64,000 bases of DNA from the NCBI GenBank assembly GCA_017591395.1, contig WEDG01003967.1:123501-187500 (forward strand), read 5' to 3'. Below the pieces are notes generated by a model that searched no databases, was not told the origin of the DNA, and saw only the letters and a program-made list of their open reading frames with translations. Source of the DNA: Schistocephalus solidus (Eukaryota; Platyhelminthes; Cestoda; Diphyllobothriidea; Diphyllobothriidae). A program made the translations under genes and the position numbers. Below are positions 9,527 through 22,200 of this stretch, piece after piece (positions within the stretch are counted from its first letter, which is position 1; each line of letters opens with the position of its first letter).

Positions 9527-11352
9527 TTATGTCGGCAGTAATGAGGCCCTGGCTCTACTTAAGTTTCCACTTATGAAATTTGTTAAGATCGTAAAATATT
9601 CGTCAGAATGGTTTCGCATTTCGCGTTTTATAATACTCCTCGTGGAGTACACAAAATAGTTCCCACAATTATTACAACATTTTGTGAAAAGTATACGATA
9701 TATTCTTAATGATATAGAGACATTTACGCGTTTAATTACACAGAAAGCATATAAATTGTAGACTAAAGGACTCTGAACGCAGCTAAAACGGCAACTTGGG
9801 CTCAAAATTAGTCGAGAATTTAGAACCGTTTTAAAACCTCAATACACCTCTCCTTTGAATATGAAATTGTGAAGAAGACGAGATGTTCTACCACATAAGT
9901 ACAAAAAAGAATATAAGTTTATTAAGGTTTCCACAAGATCTATGTGAATTAAGAAGGACATTAAAAACGAGCAAAAAGTCTAACTACTTTAGAAATCACT
10001 TTTAATGAGTTTGAATGTTTCGAGCTGCCGAAAAATAGTGCATTCGAAAGCTGACATCATGATATATCCAAGATATTCTGTAATTACGCCATACGATGAT
10101 CTAGCTAACTACGCTAATCAAGTCATTCTTTTGTCATGAAAGCTAAAGACTTAAAACTTTGGTTAAAATTGCAAGAGATCGCTCACTGACGCTATATTCT
10201 TCGTTTTTATTAGCGAATTTTTGTCAAATTGGTTTGTCCTCCAAAGCTTAGTCAGCCTGCATTCGGAAACAATGTCATTGGAATAATATTCTCTCAGCAA
10301 AACAGCAAACATGCTATGAGGGTGCTCTGTATTATACAGGCTTAAATTTACTGAGGTTAAATAAGGGCCAGACATGGTCATCCAGATATTTTCTGAAGAG
10401 GTGCAAGAACGTCGTTTCACAACCGTTTGGGAATTTCCGTCCATTTATTGTTCGCCATGGTATGATGAATCGAGACCTAAACTTTTATTTTAGTATTTTC
10501 AGACAAAGATTTATTGAAGGAGAACTTATTCTTCGCCGGAATATGTCACCAAAAAGCGGACTTAATAAAACTATCTCCTGGAATTCTGATAAAACTAATA
10601 CCCCCTTATAGCAATCTTCCTTTTCTACTCTTCTATGCTGCAGCAAACCTGGATGAATAGCTCAGGACCTTTACATCGATATTTACATTAAACCCTACAA
10701 AATGTGGGTCAGTTACAGTAGTTTATGCAGTTTAAATACCGTTCCTTTAATGCAGATGTCAACCTGCACCAGCCTTTTCCGATTGTGCAGTGCAAACTCC
10801 TGCTCTCTTATGTAGCTAAAAATTCCTATTTAATTATATAAGTAGGCATTTCTTTGCAATAAAAGTAAACAGATGGGCTGTATTTATGGCCTCAATTGGG
10901 GTCCACGCAGCGACATGTATGCTCCTTCCGATCCTGCTTGGAAAACTGCAGTAACGCCGCCTTTAACAACTGTTTAAGGGAGATCAGGCCATTTGCCACC
11001 ACTCTTGTTAGGCAGATTCCAGAGTTAAAAGTTATATTTTCGTGCATAGTTTTATCGAGTGCCCACAAAGTTTAGTCAGAATGGCTCATGCAACTTGTCA
11101 TGCAATCTTGGACGCGAAAGAATACGCTTCTATTTTCCAGTCCTGTAAAGTGAACCGCATAAGTATAGAAGTGAAGCGATTTTTTCAACGCTTTCATCGT
11201 TTTACAAAGCAATCGTGGAATGCAAACTGTAGTTAAAACATAATTGATGACTCAGCAGTAGCATTCGAATCATTTTTTGATATAATTTATATCCCACATT
11301 TGGTCTTAGAAATTTTTGGCATATATGATTAAAATGTCACTTCTTTATTCAG
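9527..11352. other. AT-rich intron, nothing recognised
   Basis: AT-rich intron sequence between the PLE and the next exon. It ends in the acceptor ttctttattcag at 11352. Confidence 0.4.
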
Positions 11353-11636
11353 ATCTCAAAACTCGAACAGTCTTCTTGTCCGATCGGGCAGTGCGAACTC
11401 CTCTTCTCCTATACGGATGGGGAAGTGCTCTCAGCCTCTTTGCGCGTCGATGGCACTGTAACCGGCATACGTCTGTTACCGGGGCGTTCTCTCAAATCGG
11501 AGATTATGAATCTCAACAGAATTGCAGAGCACACATTTGAGCTGGCAGTGAAGGACAGACACATGGAATCTAAATTGCAAGGAAAATTTACGGTGGACGA
11601 GGTGGTCACAGGCTTGGAAATTACAATGAATCCCAG
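11353..11636 (+). CDS. Polycystin-like exon (divergent PKD-type repeat)
   Basis: Acceptor ttctttattcag|ATC and donor CCCAG|gtagac, phase 0 to 2. The frame is open for 94 codons: it starts ISKLEQSSCPIGQCELL and includes AEHTFELAVKDRHMESK, which resembles the end of a PKD sandwich. The phase 2 end joins the exon at 13400 exactly (AG+C, Ser). About 100 bp downstream, part of the exon end is echoed (tgaacatcgcaataaatccc), perhaps a small duplication. Confidence 0.75.
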
Positions 11637-13399
11637 GTAGACACCAGCAACAGAAGTCAATGATGTTTGTAGGCATAAGACTGTCTCAGTTAAGATTGGA
11701 ATCCCCAATGCAATAAGTATGATCCTTTCTAGGCGTGGACAAAGTTGTCACGTGTTTGAACATCGCAATAAATCCCAGGTACTGTAAATGACCTAACTCA
11801 TGAAAATGCCGAACTTCGCAAACTGACACCAACACATGTACAAAACAATTAGGCAAATTTAATATTTAAATAAAATAAGAAAATAAACCTTAGTTTATTT
11901 CAAAATATAAACTTTTTAACTAAGCACAAAATTCACTGTAGCTGTGAATAATAAATGTCAGGCTAAATCGAGAGCATATCAATTCGGCTAAGCTGGCAAA
12001 CCGGTAAGTTGATTTGTGCGTTACGAGCTTGCTAAAAAACAATTCTTAATTACCAGTCCGATCGCAAGGAAGCATTTGAAACATTCTGTGACTTGAAAAT
12101 AAGGATAATTATTATATTTTAAGAATGGAGGCACAGGTAATGTCTTGGGATGATTGCTGATCATATAAAACTTAACCCTTTTTCATTGTGATTTTCCCGC
12201 CAGATTTGCAATTTATCCTTACTATCACATTAATTATTTTTCACGGCTATCTAGCAAACTTCCAACTTTTTTCGTAATATTTGCAGTTGGACATCGTTTC
12301 CAATTTATTTCTTTCAGCCCTGTTCTTTTATGATCTGATATTTTTTTCAAGTCCCTTTAATCAGATAGGAAGCCATCTCCTACGACTGTCACCAATACTC
12401 ATTTATAGTAAGTATAGGTCAGGAATCAGGTCTGGAACGCTCGTGTAGACAGACTGTCAAATTACTTGTACTATTTATAACCGTATAGCTTTCTGGATTT
12501 GACTTTTAAATGAGCCTATTTCCGGCCCCCAGCGAAATGAACACTACGTATAAATTACTATTATTGTAGTGGAATTTTTTAAAATTTATTTTCGTTGCCT
12601 TTGTCAATTCAAATATGGCTTATAGAAAAATGCACGAAAACATTTTTTCTTGTAACAAAAAGCTATAAAATTACGTCTTGTTTCCATTTTATACATGAAG
12701 AAACGGAATCTTTCGGCTTTAAGAAATTGCTCCGATTCCCAATTAATTTTGAACCTGACCAGCGGTTTTATTGGCGCTAAGGGTTTCAAATCAACATGTT
12801 ATATGCATTCTTTCTAAGGAAAAAAGCACATTTCTTTATACTTGATAAGCAGCATGATTAAATGCAGCGATACGATGCTCCATGCGCGAATATTTTATTG
12901 ACTTCAAAATTCCATAATTTTAAAATTCTTTAAAATTGAAAAATGTTCATTCTGGAAGTATAAAATTTGACGAAAACATATGTTGCTACAAAAGGTCTAC
13001 ATGAATGAATATTTTCCCACATGTTTTCTAAAAAAATAAATAAAATCTCAGTGGATATCGAAACTTAGATGGAAAACTTCGCATAACTTAAGCAATCGTT
13101 TGTTACAGACTATAATTTTTGCAGGCAATCGGAAAGAGACTAGTTCAAAAGACGGTATCCTGAAGTGACCGAGATATCTTGGGATAAGAGTATATGATAA
13201 TAAGTATTTAAACCTCACTCAAGTAATATTTTCGGAACTTATAAAACATTTTAAAACTTTTGTTTACATTTTGTGAGATTAAACATCTGCGTCACGGCTG
13301 TTTAGCTGATGACAGAGCACTAAAATGGTGTCATCCGGATAGCAGTCATAACACAGCACCGCGGTCTTACCTCGTACGCCTCCCCCCTTAATAATTTAG
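11637..13399. other. AT-rich intron
   Basis: Strongly AT-rich, with no coding or repeat signature I can name. Acceptor aataatttag is at 13399. Confidence 0.45.
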
Positions 13400-14070
13400 C
13401 CAGGGGCTTATCAACAAGCCCGTTGAAGTGACCGTTACAGTGCTGGGAGGAACATCCTATAGCATCGACCTATCGGACGGGGGCGACCTTAGTCTTCATG
13501 TTCCCGCCCAGGCCCTATTGCCCCTCCCCAGTCCACAGATCTTCCGGCACACCTACGCCGAAGCCGGTTCGTACTCCATCTGCGTGACGGTGCACAACGT
13601 GGGCAAACGGAGCATCGAATGCCGCACCTACATCGTAGCAGCACCGATGGGTGACTACGTGTTGAACATGGAGACTACACGGCTACCCATTGGCCAGCCG
13701 CTGCACTTGTGGTTCGATCGAATCAGTGGGCACCCCACGCCTCTACTAGAACTCCAGGTGGATTGGGGCGAAGAGGGTGCTCAATTCACTTACAAAAATT
13801 ATGTGGAGGGTACTCGGGTATACTACAAGTATACCCAGAGGGGAACTCATAACATTACCGCCACACTGTCAATGCTGACTTCGAGGTTGAGTTTCGGGGA
13901 GGAAGTACTTGTGGCATATGGAATCCTCAATTTTGGCTGCACCCTCCGAAGGCCAGTTGTGAAGTCAGGGGAGGACAATGTAATTGATGTCTACTTGAGA
14001 AGCCTGTCCGACGTACGAATTGAGCTTCGAGGTCCCACTGACCAGATCTCCGAGAAAGTTATTAAAGAGC
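13400..14070 (+). CDS. Polycystin-like exon with two PKD repeats
   Basis: Acceptor aataatttag|C and donor GAGC|gtgagt, phase 2 to 1, 671 nt and fully open. Repeat one ends with the classic HTYAEAGSYSICVTVHNVG. Repeat two has LELQVDWGEEGAQF and VYYKYTQRGTHNITATL. The exon is more GC-rich than the surrounding intron, as expected of coding sequence. The largest single exon seen here. Confidence 0.92.
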
Positions 14071-16170
14071 GTGAGTTCGTGTTTTTTTGAAATTCAGAGC
14101 TTTTATTGTTGTTCCTTTGTCAGTTATGCCGTACGGAAAAATTTTACATGTTTGTAGTGAGCCAGCTCCCAACTTTTCTTAGAACACTGTGCCTCTGCTT
14201 GAAGTATTATTGCATGCACCGACGACAGTTCATTCGTCCCTATAACACTGACAAGCTCTGTATAATATTCAACCGATCACCCAGTGGTTGAATGTTGTCC
14301 ATGACGCAGGCTGCTGCGTAAGGTCATCAACAAGACTTTGCGTAATCGTTTGCCTCCCTGGCAAATTACCAACAGATTTGGAGAATTCACTGATTGTATA
14401 AGATGACATACTCATCCCGATTGTGCCTTATGGCTCACTCTCGAGCCCCGCCACCAGCCGTACAGCCATTGAAGTCTCGCTTGCTAGTTGCAAATTCTAT
14501 TTGGTCAAAATTCATCTACACAAAAAGGCTTACTGAAACCAAATTAATAGTATGGATATAGTTATAAAGGTGTCGCTAAAGGGGAATTACGAGAGGTCAG
14601 ACTGTCATTTAACAATTGCTATCGGCTAAAACTACAGAGATCGTGAAAACGGAAGACCCTCTTTTCTTCCTTCTACTGGTTTTATGCTTTAAGCCTGCAG
14701 TGGTTCATTCGATGCACTTTAAACGTTCCCAATCAGTGTGAATGGGTAGATGGTTAAGGTCATTGATGCTGGGAGGACCTGAAAAGTGGTTAATTATTTC
14801 TGATTGCAGCGCATGTAATTTTAAAAAAGGAGGACACTGTGAGCCATGGTAGTTGAGACATTTTCTTCAATGAACACAGTTAACGTTTACCCATTTTAGT
14901 CGCCCTCAATTTCCCCCACGCCAATAGGCTCATATCTACTATCTGCGTTAAATGCGTTAAAGGTAACGCAGAGGGCCTCCAAGTCGTCCTCAAGGTCATT
15001 TTGCCACCAATATAGTTGAAGTTGATCGTTTTTGGAGGTGCTTTTAAGGTTGTTATAAAATGAGTTATTTGGTCAGGGAGTGAAGAGATATAAAAGATAT
15101 TGCCGATGGGCTAGGTTTCTTGCCTCAGGGAAAATATGCTTGTGTGGGAAGCAACACGACTAATGAAAAAATTTACTCTGTCCTTGGGCATTACAAGTAG
15201 ATCAGCGGTCATATACCACGACTGGGTTCTGCCAGGCAGGGAGCCAGATGCTGTTGCTGTTAATCGCAGATTAAATTGTGTATGCACGAGTTTTAGTTAT
15301 GTTCACCTGCATCCAAACAGCGAAGGATGTGATATCGATCGATCTCGAGCTTTAGAGGAGCGCCAGTTACCGTTTTTATCTGCTGTCACCCGAAAAAAAC
15401 GAAACGTCAGTCAAAAAGATGGTTTCCTTGAGGGCAGTAAGTACTTCTCGCCATTCACAAGCAAAGCGGGCATCTGGGGTAGTCAAGACTTAGTTGAATC
15501 AAAGCATTTTGTCAGTGTGTCATGATTATTTCCAAATGCCCAGCACCTTGAATAAATTGTACAAGTTCAACTGGAAACGCCAGCAATAATTAAATAGGTA
15601 AACCCTATAGTTTACTAATATTACCTATTTGATCATGTGAGTTAAGTAGCCTTAGTGTTGGTGATAGGGTTAAGGTTAGGTCTATATAAAGGTTTGCTGG
15701 CCACATGTGATCATGCCCAATACGTCCTTTAAATTGAGCGGTCTGTTGCGGCACATCGTTGGAGGAATAAAACCAAAATATGGCAGGAAAGTGACTTTTC
15801 TCAATGTTTTGCACAGGGTCTCCGTTAAGTGCCTCGTCCATGGATCCTAACGCTAAAAGTAATATTAAACTCCTAATAGTATAACAGGAGTAACTGTTAT
15901 CTGTTTTTTTAGTGGAGTTACACATTAAATCCGGGAAATAACGCCAAAGATTTCGAATTGGAAATAATAACCCAGTGAAATCAAAAGAGATATGGTAAGT
16001 ATTCTGGTGATCTTGCAATTACCGGCGATTGGATTTGTAGTGGGTAACGTGACAAAAGTGATGCAGCTGAGCAAGTCGTGAAAACAATTACAGTCCACTT
16101 AATAAATATTACTTATTCTGAGTTGTTTTAATAAATGCACATGTTAAGTTGGTGTCTGTTAATGTTTTAG
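14071..16170. other. Intron with a spurious-looking 129-codon frame
   Basis: A plus-strand open frame at 15136-15525 shows no family feature and no splice logic. The region otherwise has no recognised element. It ends with acceptor ttaatgttttag at 16170. Confidence 0.4.
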
Positions 16171-16341
16171 CATCGGGAAGCATTCCTCTGTCAATTTCTG
16201 GCCAGGACATCGGCTTCTACACCTACGCTGTCAATGTCACTGGGGAGCTAGATTGGAAAATGTGTACGGTCACTGAAGAAGTGAGAAGACCAATCAAAGA
16301 TCTGGAAATTACTGTGAAGGATCCGTTCGTCGGACCACCAG
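16171..16341 (+). CDS. Polycystin-like exon with two possible 5' splice sites
   Basis: Phase 1 in (the C left by the previous exon plus CA gives Pro). The frame contains DIGFYTYAVNVTGELDW and IKDLEITVKDPF, a PKD-type strand pattern. Two donors fit: CACCAG|gtaaac at 16342, and ATACAG|gtacat at 16384. Both leave phase 1, so the second would simply add 14 codons (KLPPEPSFVILDTG). I give the shorter form. Confidence 0.82.
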
Positions 16342-16383
16342 GTAAACTGCCTCCAGAACCCAGTTTTGTGATTTTAGATACAG

Positions 16384-17500
16384 GTACATGCACCATGCTT
16401 ATCCACTTAGAGTCTGAGGCACCCAAATTTTGCTGACTGATAAAAACGTATTGCTACCTTAACTTAGCTCGCATCCGGTACCACTATGATCTCCTGAAGA
16501 TAAAATCTTTTATGCAACAACGTTTGTTATTTGGGTTTCAGGGGTTTTTAGGTTATTGAAGGAGGAGGTAACTAGTAAACTAAAGTATTTATTTAATTTT
16601 TTGGTTCATGATAACCACTTAACAACGTTAATCCCCTTCAAAATATGTTTAATAGATGATGTGCACTTGTCCTACCCAGGTTTTTACTTTTCAAAACCTT
16701 ATTTTATATTCTTCGGAACAATTGCTGGTTAGTGCCTCCAGCGATTATTTTTAACATCATCTACCTTCTGAAAACGCTTTTCCGCTAGTTTCATTGTCAT
16801 TCTTAGGAACACTCAAAAAAAAATTTAGGAGGTATCGAATCCGAAATTCCAAGAAGTACTCCAAAATTTGTCTTTTGTATTGATTGATGATAACCCTCAA
16901 AGATGGCCAATATTTTTGATTTTTATGATGCGGCTGAGCGTGAACACCAATTTCATCGAAAAAAAGGAGATAGGACACGGTAATACGAACCCCCTAGGTA
17001 AAACTGGTAGCCTATAGTACAAATCAAGAAGGGGCGCATATTTCCATGTCCTAATACCAATTTTAGCACTTACCAGAACTGAAATACTTGCTCTAGACCT
17101 AACCATACCAATAAATTCACATTAAACTTACCCCGAAATTAAGCGTACTCAATGGAAGACACCAACAGCGAAAGGATCATATTACTGCACCTAGCCTATT
17201 TTAGGTTTGAGGCAGCACTGCTGGACAATCCTAATATAGTTTGGCAACTCGTCGTTGAGGGAGTGGTTACACCGAGTATAACCGAGCCGCAAGAATAGGT
17301 GACCATCCGTGTTTTTGTGGTTGCTGGGGTTAGTAGAAAGAGCACGCAGACAATCAAATGCCCAACATCAAAGTGTTCCAACAAGTGGTAGCAGACCAAC
17401 AGCACTCAACATATATTCCTCACTTTGAACAAACTAACATACGTAAGTCCATCATTGATGGCGAAAATTCCTGGTTGTTGACTATTGATTGAAATCAGAC
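16384..17500. other. Intron, nothing recognised
   Basis: AT-rich intron sequence before the complex repeat block, without named features. Confidence 0.35.
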
Positions 17501-20500
17501 CTCGTGGTCAGCCCAGTGCCTGTTTAAGTGGAATAGCGGACTAATGGATTGAGATACAAGTACCTCACTCCCTTTTATGTGAAAACCTGGTTGGTTTTGC
17601 TGGGAGAAGGATCGTGCTTGGCAAATGTAAGTGGTTTCTTTAGGTCTGTCATCCAATGTGCCTAATCCCTGCATCAGGTGACTCACCTTCTCAGAGAGTC
17701 AACCGGTGGTTGATGGAGAAAACAGAGAGAAAGTGAGTTCATCGAAAATCAGTGCATATTTGTCATTATTAATGATCCTGAATCTATCAAGGTGCGCTTA
17801 AAGCCGCGGCATGAAAGCCTGTCAGCTAACAGGATAATTTGGTTCTCCTCTAAGGATGGAGAGTCAGGCTGCAATGCTCCCTCCTTTATCCGCTCTCCAT
17901 GGCACTCCCACTGATTTCTGATCTGAGTAGCCGCCAGCTTTGGTGTTTGTGTGAAATCTGGGTGCATTTAGGGTGGAACAGGCCTGTGTGTGTGTTTGTG
18001 TTGCGCCCTCAAATCTTCTTAACTTACCATCTTAGACGACAAAAATGACTGAAGGCTTGTGAACGCTAACCTATGAAAACAGACTATCGACCCTTAACTT
18101 ATTCCGCCTTTCCTACAGGCAACTTTTGAGGAGATCTCATACTAACCTTTCGCATTATGAATAACCTGGACTGTTAATTTATTCCCAATGATTATTTCAC
18201 TCTGACTAACGCCCAACTTGGGAGGTCACCCTTTAAAACTACGCAGAGGTAAAGCAAGGGTCGATGGACGCAAGTACTTTTTCAGTAAGAGAGTGGTTGC
18301 GGCGTGGAACGCTCTGCCCATGGATGTTGTTCTCTCAACCACCGGTTATTCCTTTAAGCCCAAACTCGATGCATATCAAACCCCCTTATATTCAAATCGC
18401 ATGTAATTATACTACTAACAATAAGTAAATAGTCATGTAAGTGTATTTTGTCAACTAGCCGACGGTTGCTTTTTTCTCATGTCATTATGGAAACAACGTC
18501 TTTTCAATTTTTCCTTTAAATCGGTGTTTTCTTAGCCATTTTGTAACCAATAAGGAGCTAAAAGACGTTCCCCTATCTTTCCCTTAATAAAACTGAACTG
18601 AAACTGAAATGAACTGACACTGGGCCCAGGTGGCGTAGTGGAACAGACTGAGGTAGATGCAGTGCAAGTCTACTCTAACAACACACTAACGCACATCATC
18701 GTCCCTGCACCAACTTTCTCTGAAGCATACGTTGGAACTCGTCAAAATTGCAGGTCGAACTGTCCTGTGTTTGTACCCCCTACACGAGGCCCCTTGGTAG
18801 ATGCGCTGGAGCAGCATAGGGGCCAGATCAGGGTACGGGATGTGGTCCAATAAAAAATGCCTAACATCGGGGAGAGCGTACCAAACATGGGCACGTGTAG
18901 GAGCAGGCTCACGCTGCACCAGCCACTTGACATTCACGACACTCTCACATGATGGGACCTGATTCAAGCGTGCTGGTACGATAAGCGGAGACTCTGGCCG
19001 TGCCAGCCACCTGTGCCCGACCGCCCAAGTCTTTTTGACTATGTCTTGACAGCGGGCACAGACGGGTGAGGGACGAGAGAGTGCGTTACCTGTTGCACAC
19101 GTCTATTATCACTCAAAACTAATCCACACACAATTCACCGTGCCTGCACCGCCATAATGTGGAGCATATGCAGATATCTACTGACTACCACGATTGGACT
19201 GTCGTGTGCGTGTTAGGTCACTTGCTAATCAATCGCACAGAGATCGGCGAACCAGTCATAGGACAACCAACCTACACCCGCCGCAGTCGACTCAACTTTC
19301 AACACTGCCCACGCACAACCACGCACTGCATGTGTCTATTAGGCCCCATGCTTCTCCATGAAAACCTACGGTAGAACACCGCCAGCTATACCATATCACT
19401 ACATCTCTCTTCATGGGCCTTTGTGTAACACATGATCACACGCCACACCACACAAAACATTAGTTTAGCCTGCATCTCCCATTGAGTAGAAAGTATTCCC
19501 TCGGCTCCTGTGTATGTGCATGTGTAATCTGAGATTGAGAATATCACGGGGCGATAAGCACCGTAGGTTGAAAGGTTGTCAAATAACAATTACACTGAGA
19601 CCACGCAGTCAGTACAGTGTGTGTTGTGTGGAGTGGCTGACTGGTAGTCTGAGAGCCAGGCTGCAATGAGTTCTTCTTAACGTGACCTTTGGCTACCTCA
19701 TACATGTGAGATGTGCACGGTTTAACCCCCTGCTGTGTGAAATCCTGTTGCTTTTGTTTGGGGGACCAGATCGTTTATGTAGTACGCGTAGACGGGGTCA
19801 CCAGCAGCTGCGCCCACTTCCGCATCAGACAAATGACCGGCTCGGACAGTGGTCTGATTTTGGGGGTGGGGGAGAGAGTGAGATTGACGGCTCAGCCCAT
19901 GTTCCTCACTATAAACAATCTGATGAGTTTGTAACTATCACAATGCGCTTAAAACCGTGGCTTGGAAGGTTGCCAACTGACGAGATAACTCGGAGCGCGT
20001 GGTCAGCCCAATGTGTGTTTTGTGTGGAGTGGCTGACTGGCGGACTGAGAGTCAGGTTGAAATGGCTCCTTCTTAATGCGGCCACCATGGCACTCCCACT
20101 CAAATGGGATCCAAACCGCCCCTCCTTGTGTTGTAGTCTTCTTGTTTGTGTTGAACCACAGTGCATGGGCCTGTGCACTCTCCAATCTCCAGCCTGCCTG
20201 ACTCTGTCTTGACACCGGATTCAGGTAAGGGAGTGGAACAGCGAGTGAGGGTGATGCATTGCATGTCTAATCTCACTGTAATCCAGTGCAAGTCTCCGTC
20301 CCTGCGCCAACGTGTTGTGGAGTATACGGTGGATATCGTCAAAAACAACGGTCAAACTGGCGTGTGTATATGTGCTTCCTTAACGGGAAGCATGGTATAT
20401 GCGCTGGGCTAACACATGGACCAAATGAGGGTGTGGCTGGCGTTATTTAAGCTGAGGTCCCATAAAAAATTCAGAAGAATGGGGCGTGCCCAACATGGGT

Positions 20501-20880
20501 TAGCGTAGGTGCAGGCTCATGGCGCACCCCACACTCCCGCTCCATAGGAGATGCTTCATCTGCGCCCATCCCCGCTTTCCATCTTCCGACAAAGGCTTCA
20601 CACCGGGCACAGGCGGGTAAGGGAAGAGAGAGCGCGGTAGACGCCGTGTGAGTCTATTAATTTGCGCACAAGTTACCGTCCCTGCACCGCCCTACTGGGG
20701 TGCATGCAATATAAATCGTCGGACTATGACGGTCGAACTCTCGTGTGCATAGTCAGGCTGTTTAGCTCTGCCAACCACTGCGCCTGATCCCGACTTTGAT
20801 TGTCTTGACTCTGGCAAGACACCGGGTAAGTGAGAAGTCGAATTAGTGAGTGAATTAGATGCGGCGCAAGTAATATATCA
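17500..20880. repeat. Complex dispersed/tandem repeat block
   Basis: Several degenerate copies of the same GC-richer, non-coding modules follow one another. One module has tggtcagccca...gagtggctgactgg...gagtcaggttg (17510, 19630, 20000). Another has gatgcagtgcaagtctac...caccgtccctgcacc (18655, 20280, 20640). A third has cttgacaccgg...gtaagggagtgg. The modules recur at 21720-21850, 36130-36560, 50200-50400 and 50575-51300. The many frames here are shadows of the repeat. I cannot assign a transposon class. Confidence 0.65.
18080..18406 (+). mobile_element. 3' end of a LINE (non-LTR) reverse transcriptase ORF
   Basis: One frame gives LILTFRIMNNLDC, then (after a frame slip) LKLRRGKARVDGRKYFFSKR and VVAAWNALPMDVVLST, ending at a stop at 18406. 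The order YRIMNNLD, RGHPLKLR, RKYFFSQRVVNAWN is typical of the very C-terminus of CR1/Jockey-type ORF2 proteins. Only this 3' end is present, as expected from 5' truncation. It is inserted inside the complex repeat block. Confidence 0.75.
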
Positions 20881-21389
20881 CTATAGAATAATTTATGCGT
20901 AATTCAAAATACCTCTGCCTATCTCACCATGGATTAAATTGTGAAGGTCGTCGTACGCAAGAGTCGGTATGTTATGTTGCCAAATGCAAATCCAAAGTTG
21001 ACTTCAAGGCGTAGACCATGAGCCCTGTTGCTGAAAACGTTGGAAAAAAATCGTAAATTTCCTATGAGGAACTGGTCAGTCATTGCGTTATTTTTTTATC
21101 CCTTAGATTCCTTCTAATCCAGTGAATAGCACGTGGAATGTTGTTTTTGACCTACACCTTTGTAGCGCACCTGCTAGTCCACACGTCGTGTTAGTCAGTT
21201 GGTTTTCGATTGGTGTAAAGCAAAATCAGACGGTGAATGTCACAGAGCTTCTTAGTTCTTCAGTGTTTTCCTGTCAGTCACCAACCAGGTCACAGGAGAG
21301 CCTCCAAAGAACCTTCTCCCATGTGATCGGCTATGCTGCAGACATTCACTCTTTCCTTTCTTCCTGTCACTACTCCGGGTGAATTCTTC

Positions 21390-21718
21390 ATGTCAAAAAT
21401 ATGAAGACCTTGGCAGATGACAATGCCGGCAATTTTCAATTTTAAGACCCGCAGTTTCCCTTGAGTTGTTAGCTAACTGTTTTTTTCTGGTTTTCATATC
21501 TTTGGTCGGCTTTATATTATTTTTATTTGGTTGCATGATTGTGGGGATATCGTCGGTAGCAACTTTTAAATTAGTAGAGGATTTTGGCAGATTTGAATAA
21601 TTCCTTTGACCCACTTGTGAAAAACTCGGTGGCCTCCGTGGGATTCGAACCCACGCCAGCAAGTGGAAGGCTTTAGTACAGCCAACGCTCTAGCCAACTG
21701 AGCTACGAGGCCCCACCA
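21390..21718 (-). mobile_element. tRNA-headed SINE (family 2), copy 1
   Basis: The minus-strand head at about 21715-21637 has A box TAGCTCAGTTGG and B box GGTTCGAATCC. The T-arm is perfect (GTGGG/CCCAC), the D-arm pairs GCTC/GAGC, and the acceptor GGCCTCG pairs GGAGGCC at six of seven positions. The anticodon region is too long (22 nt between GTA and the T-stem) for a normal tRNA. The body starts CCGAGTTTTTCACAAGTGGG and is shared with the other copies, so this is a SINE and not a tRNA gene. Confidence 0.7.
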
Positions 21719-21724
21719 GGAGCC

Positions 21725-21850
21725 TTGACTCAGTCTTGACACCGGATTCAGGTAAGTGAGTGGAAGAGCGAGTGAGTTTGATGCATTTAAAGTCTAATCT
21801 CACTGATATCCAGTGCAAGTCTCCGTCCCTGCGCCAACGTGTTTTGGTGT
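21725..21850 (+). repeat. Fragment of the complex repeat family
   Basis: The string gtcttgacaccggattcaggtaag and the following caagtctccgtccctgcgcc repeat those at 20210-20330 almost exactly. Confidence 0.65.
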
Positions 21851-21940
21851 ACAGGCCACCGAGTTTTTCACAAGTGGGTCAAATGAATTAATCAAATATG
21901 CCAAAATCCTCTACTAATTACTTGTGCCTGGTAGTCATCT
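21850..21940 (+). mobile_element. Body fragment of SINE family 2
   Basis: Contains caccgagtttttcacaagtg, gggtcaaatga and ccaaaatcctctacta, the body of the family without its tRNA head. Confidence 0.65.
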
Positions 21941-22077
21941 GGTGGATTCTAGATTGATTGCTTAGGAAATCCTGCTTAGGCAGTCAGCTTACTGTATCAG
22001 TATTGGTGGATTGCATACGTTGCAGTAGGCTGGGCGGGTAAATTTACCCAAGTGTGATTAAAGTCACGGCTCCCGGT

Positions 22078-22200
22078 GGGGCCTCGTAGCTCAGTCGGCT
22101 AGAGCGTTGGCTGTACTAAAGCTTTCCCCTTGCTGGCGTGGGTTCGAATTCCACCGAGGCCGCCGAGTTTTTCACAAGTGGGTCAAAGGAACTTTCAAAT
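22078..22200 (+). mobile_element. tRNA-headed SINE (family 2), copy 2, inverted relative to copy 1
   Basis: A plus-strand head with A box TAGCTCAGTCGG and a B box with one change (GGTTCGAATTCC) is followed by the family body (CCGAGTTTTTCACAAGTGGG). With copy 1 at 21390-21718 it forms an inverted pair that could fold into a long hairpin in the pre-mRNA. Confidence 0.7.

Noticed and set aside
15390..15415. CGAAACGTCAG string resembling a PLE hammerhead end
   Set aside because: The upstream sequence lacks the CTGANGA core and a stem II.
15136..15525. 129-codon plus-strand frame
   Set aside because: No family feature, no splice sites in phase, and protein composition looks random.
21637..21715. 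Functional tRNA gene (Tyr- or Ser-like anticodon loop)
   Set aside because: The anticodon arm cannot be folded normally, there are extra bases before the T-arm, and the sequence is part of a repeated SINE with a shared body.
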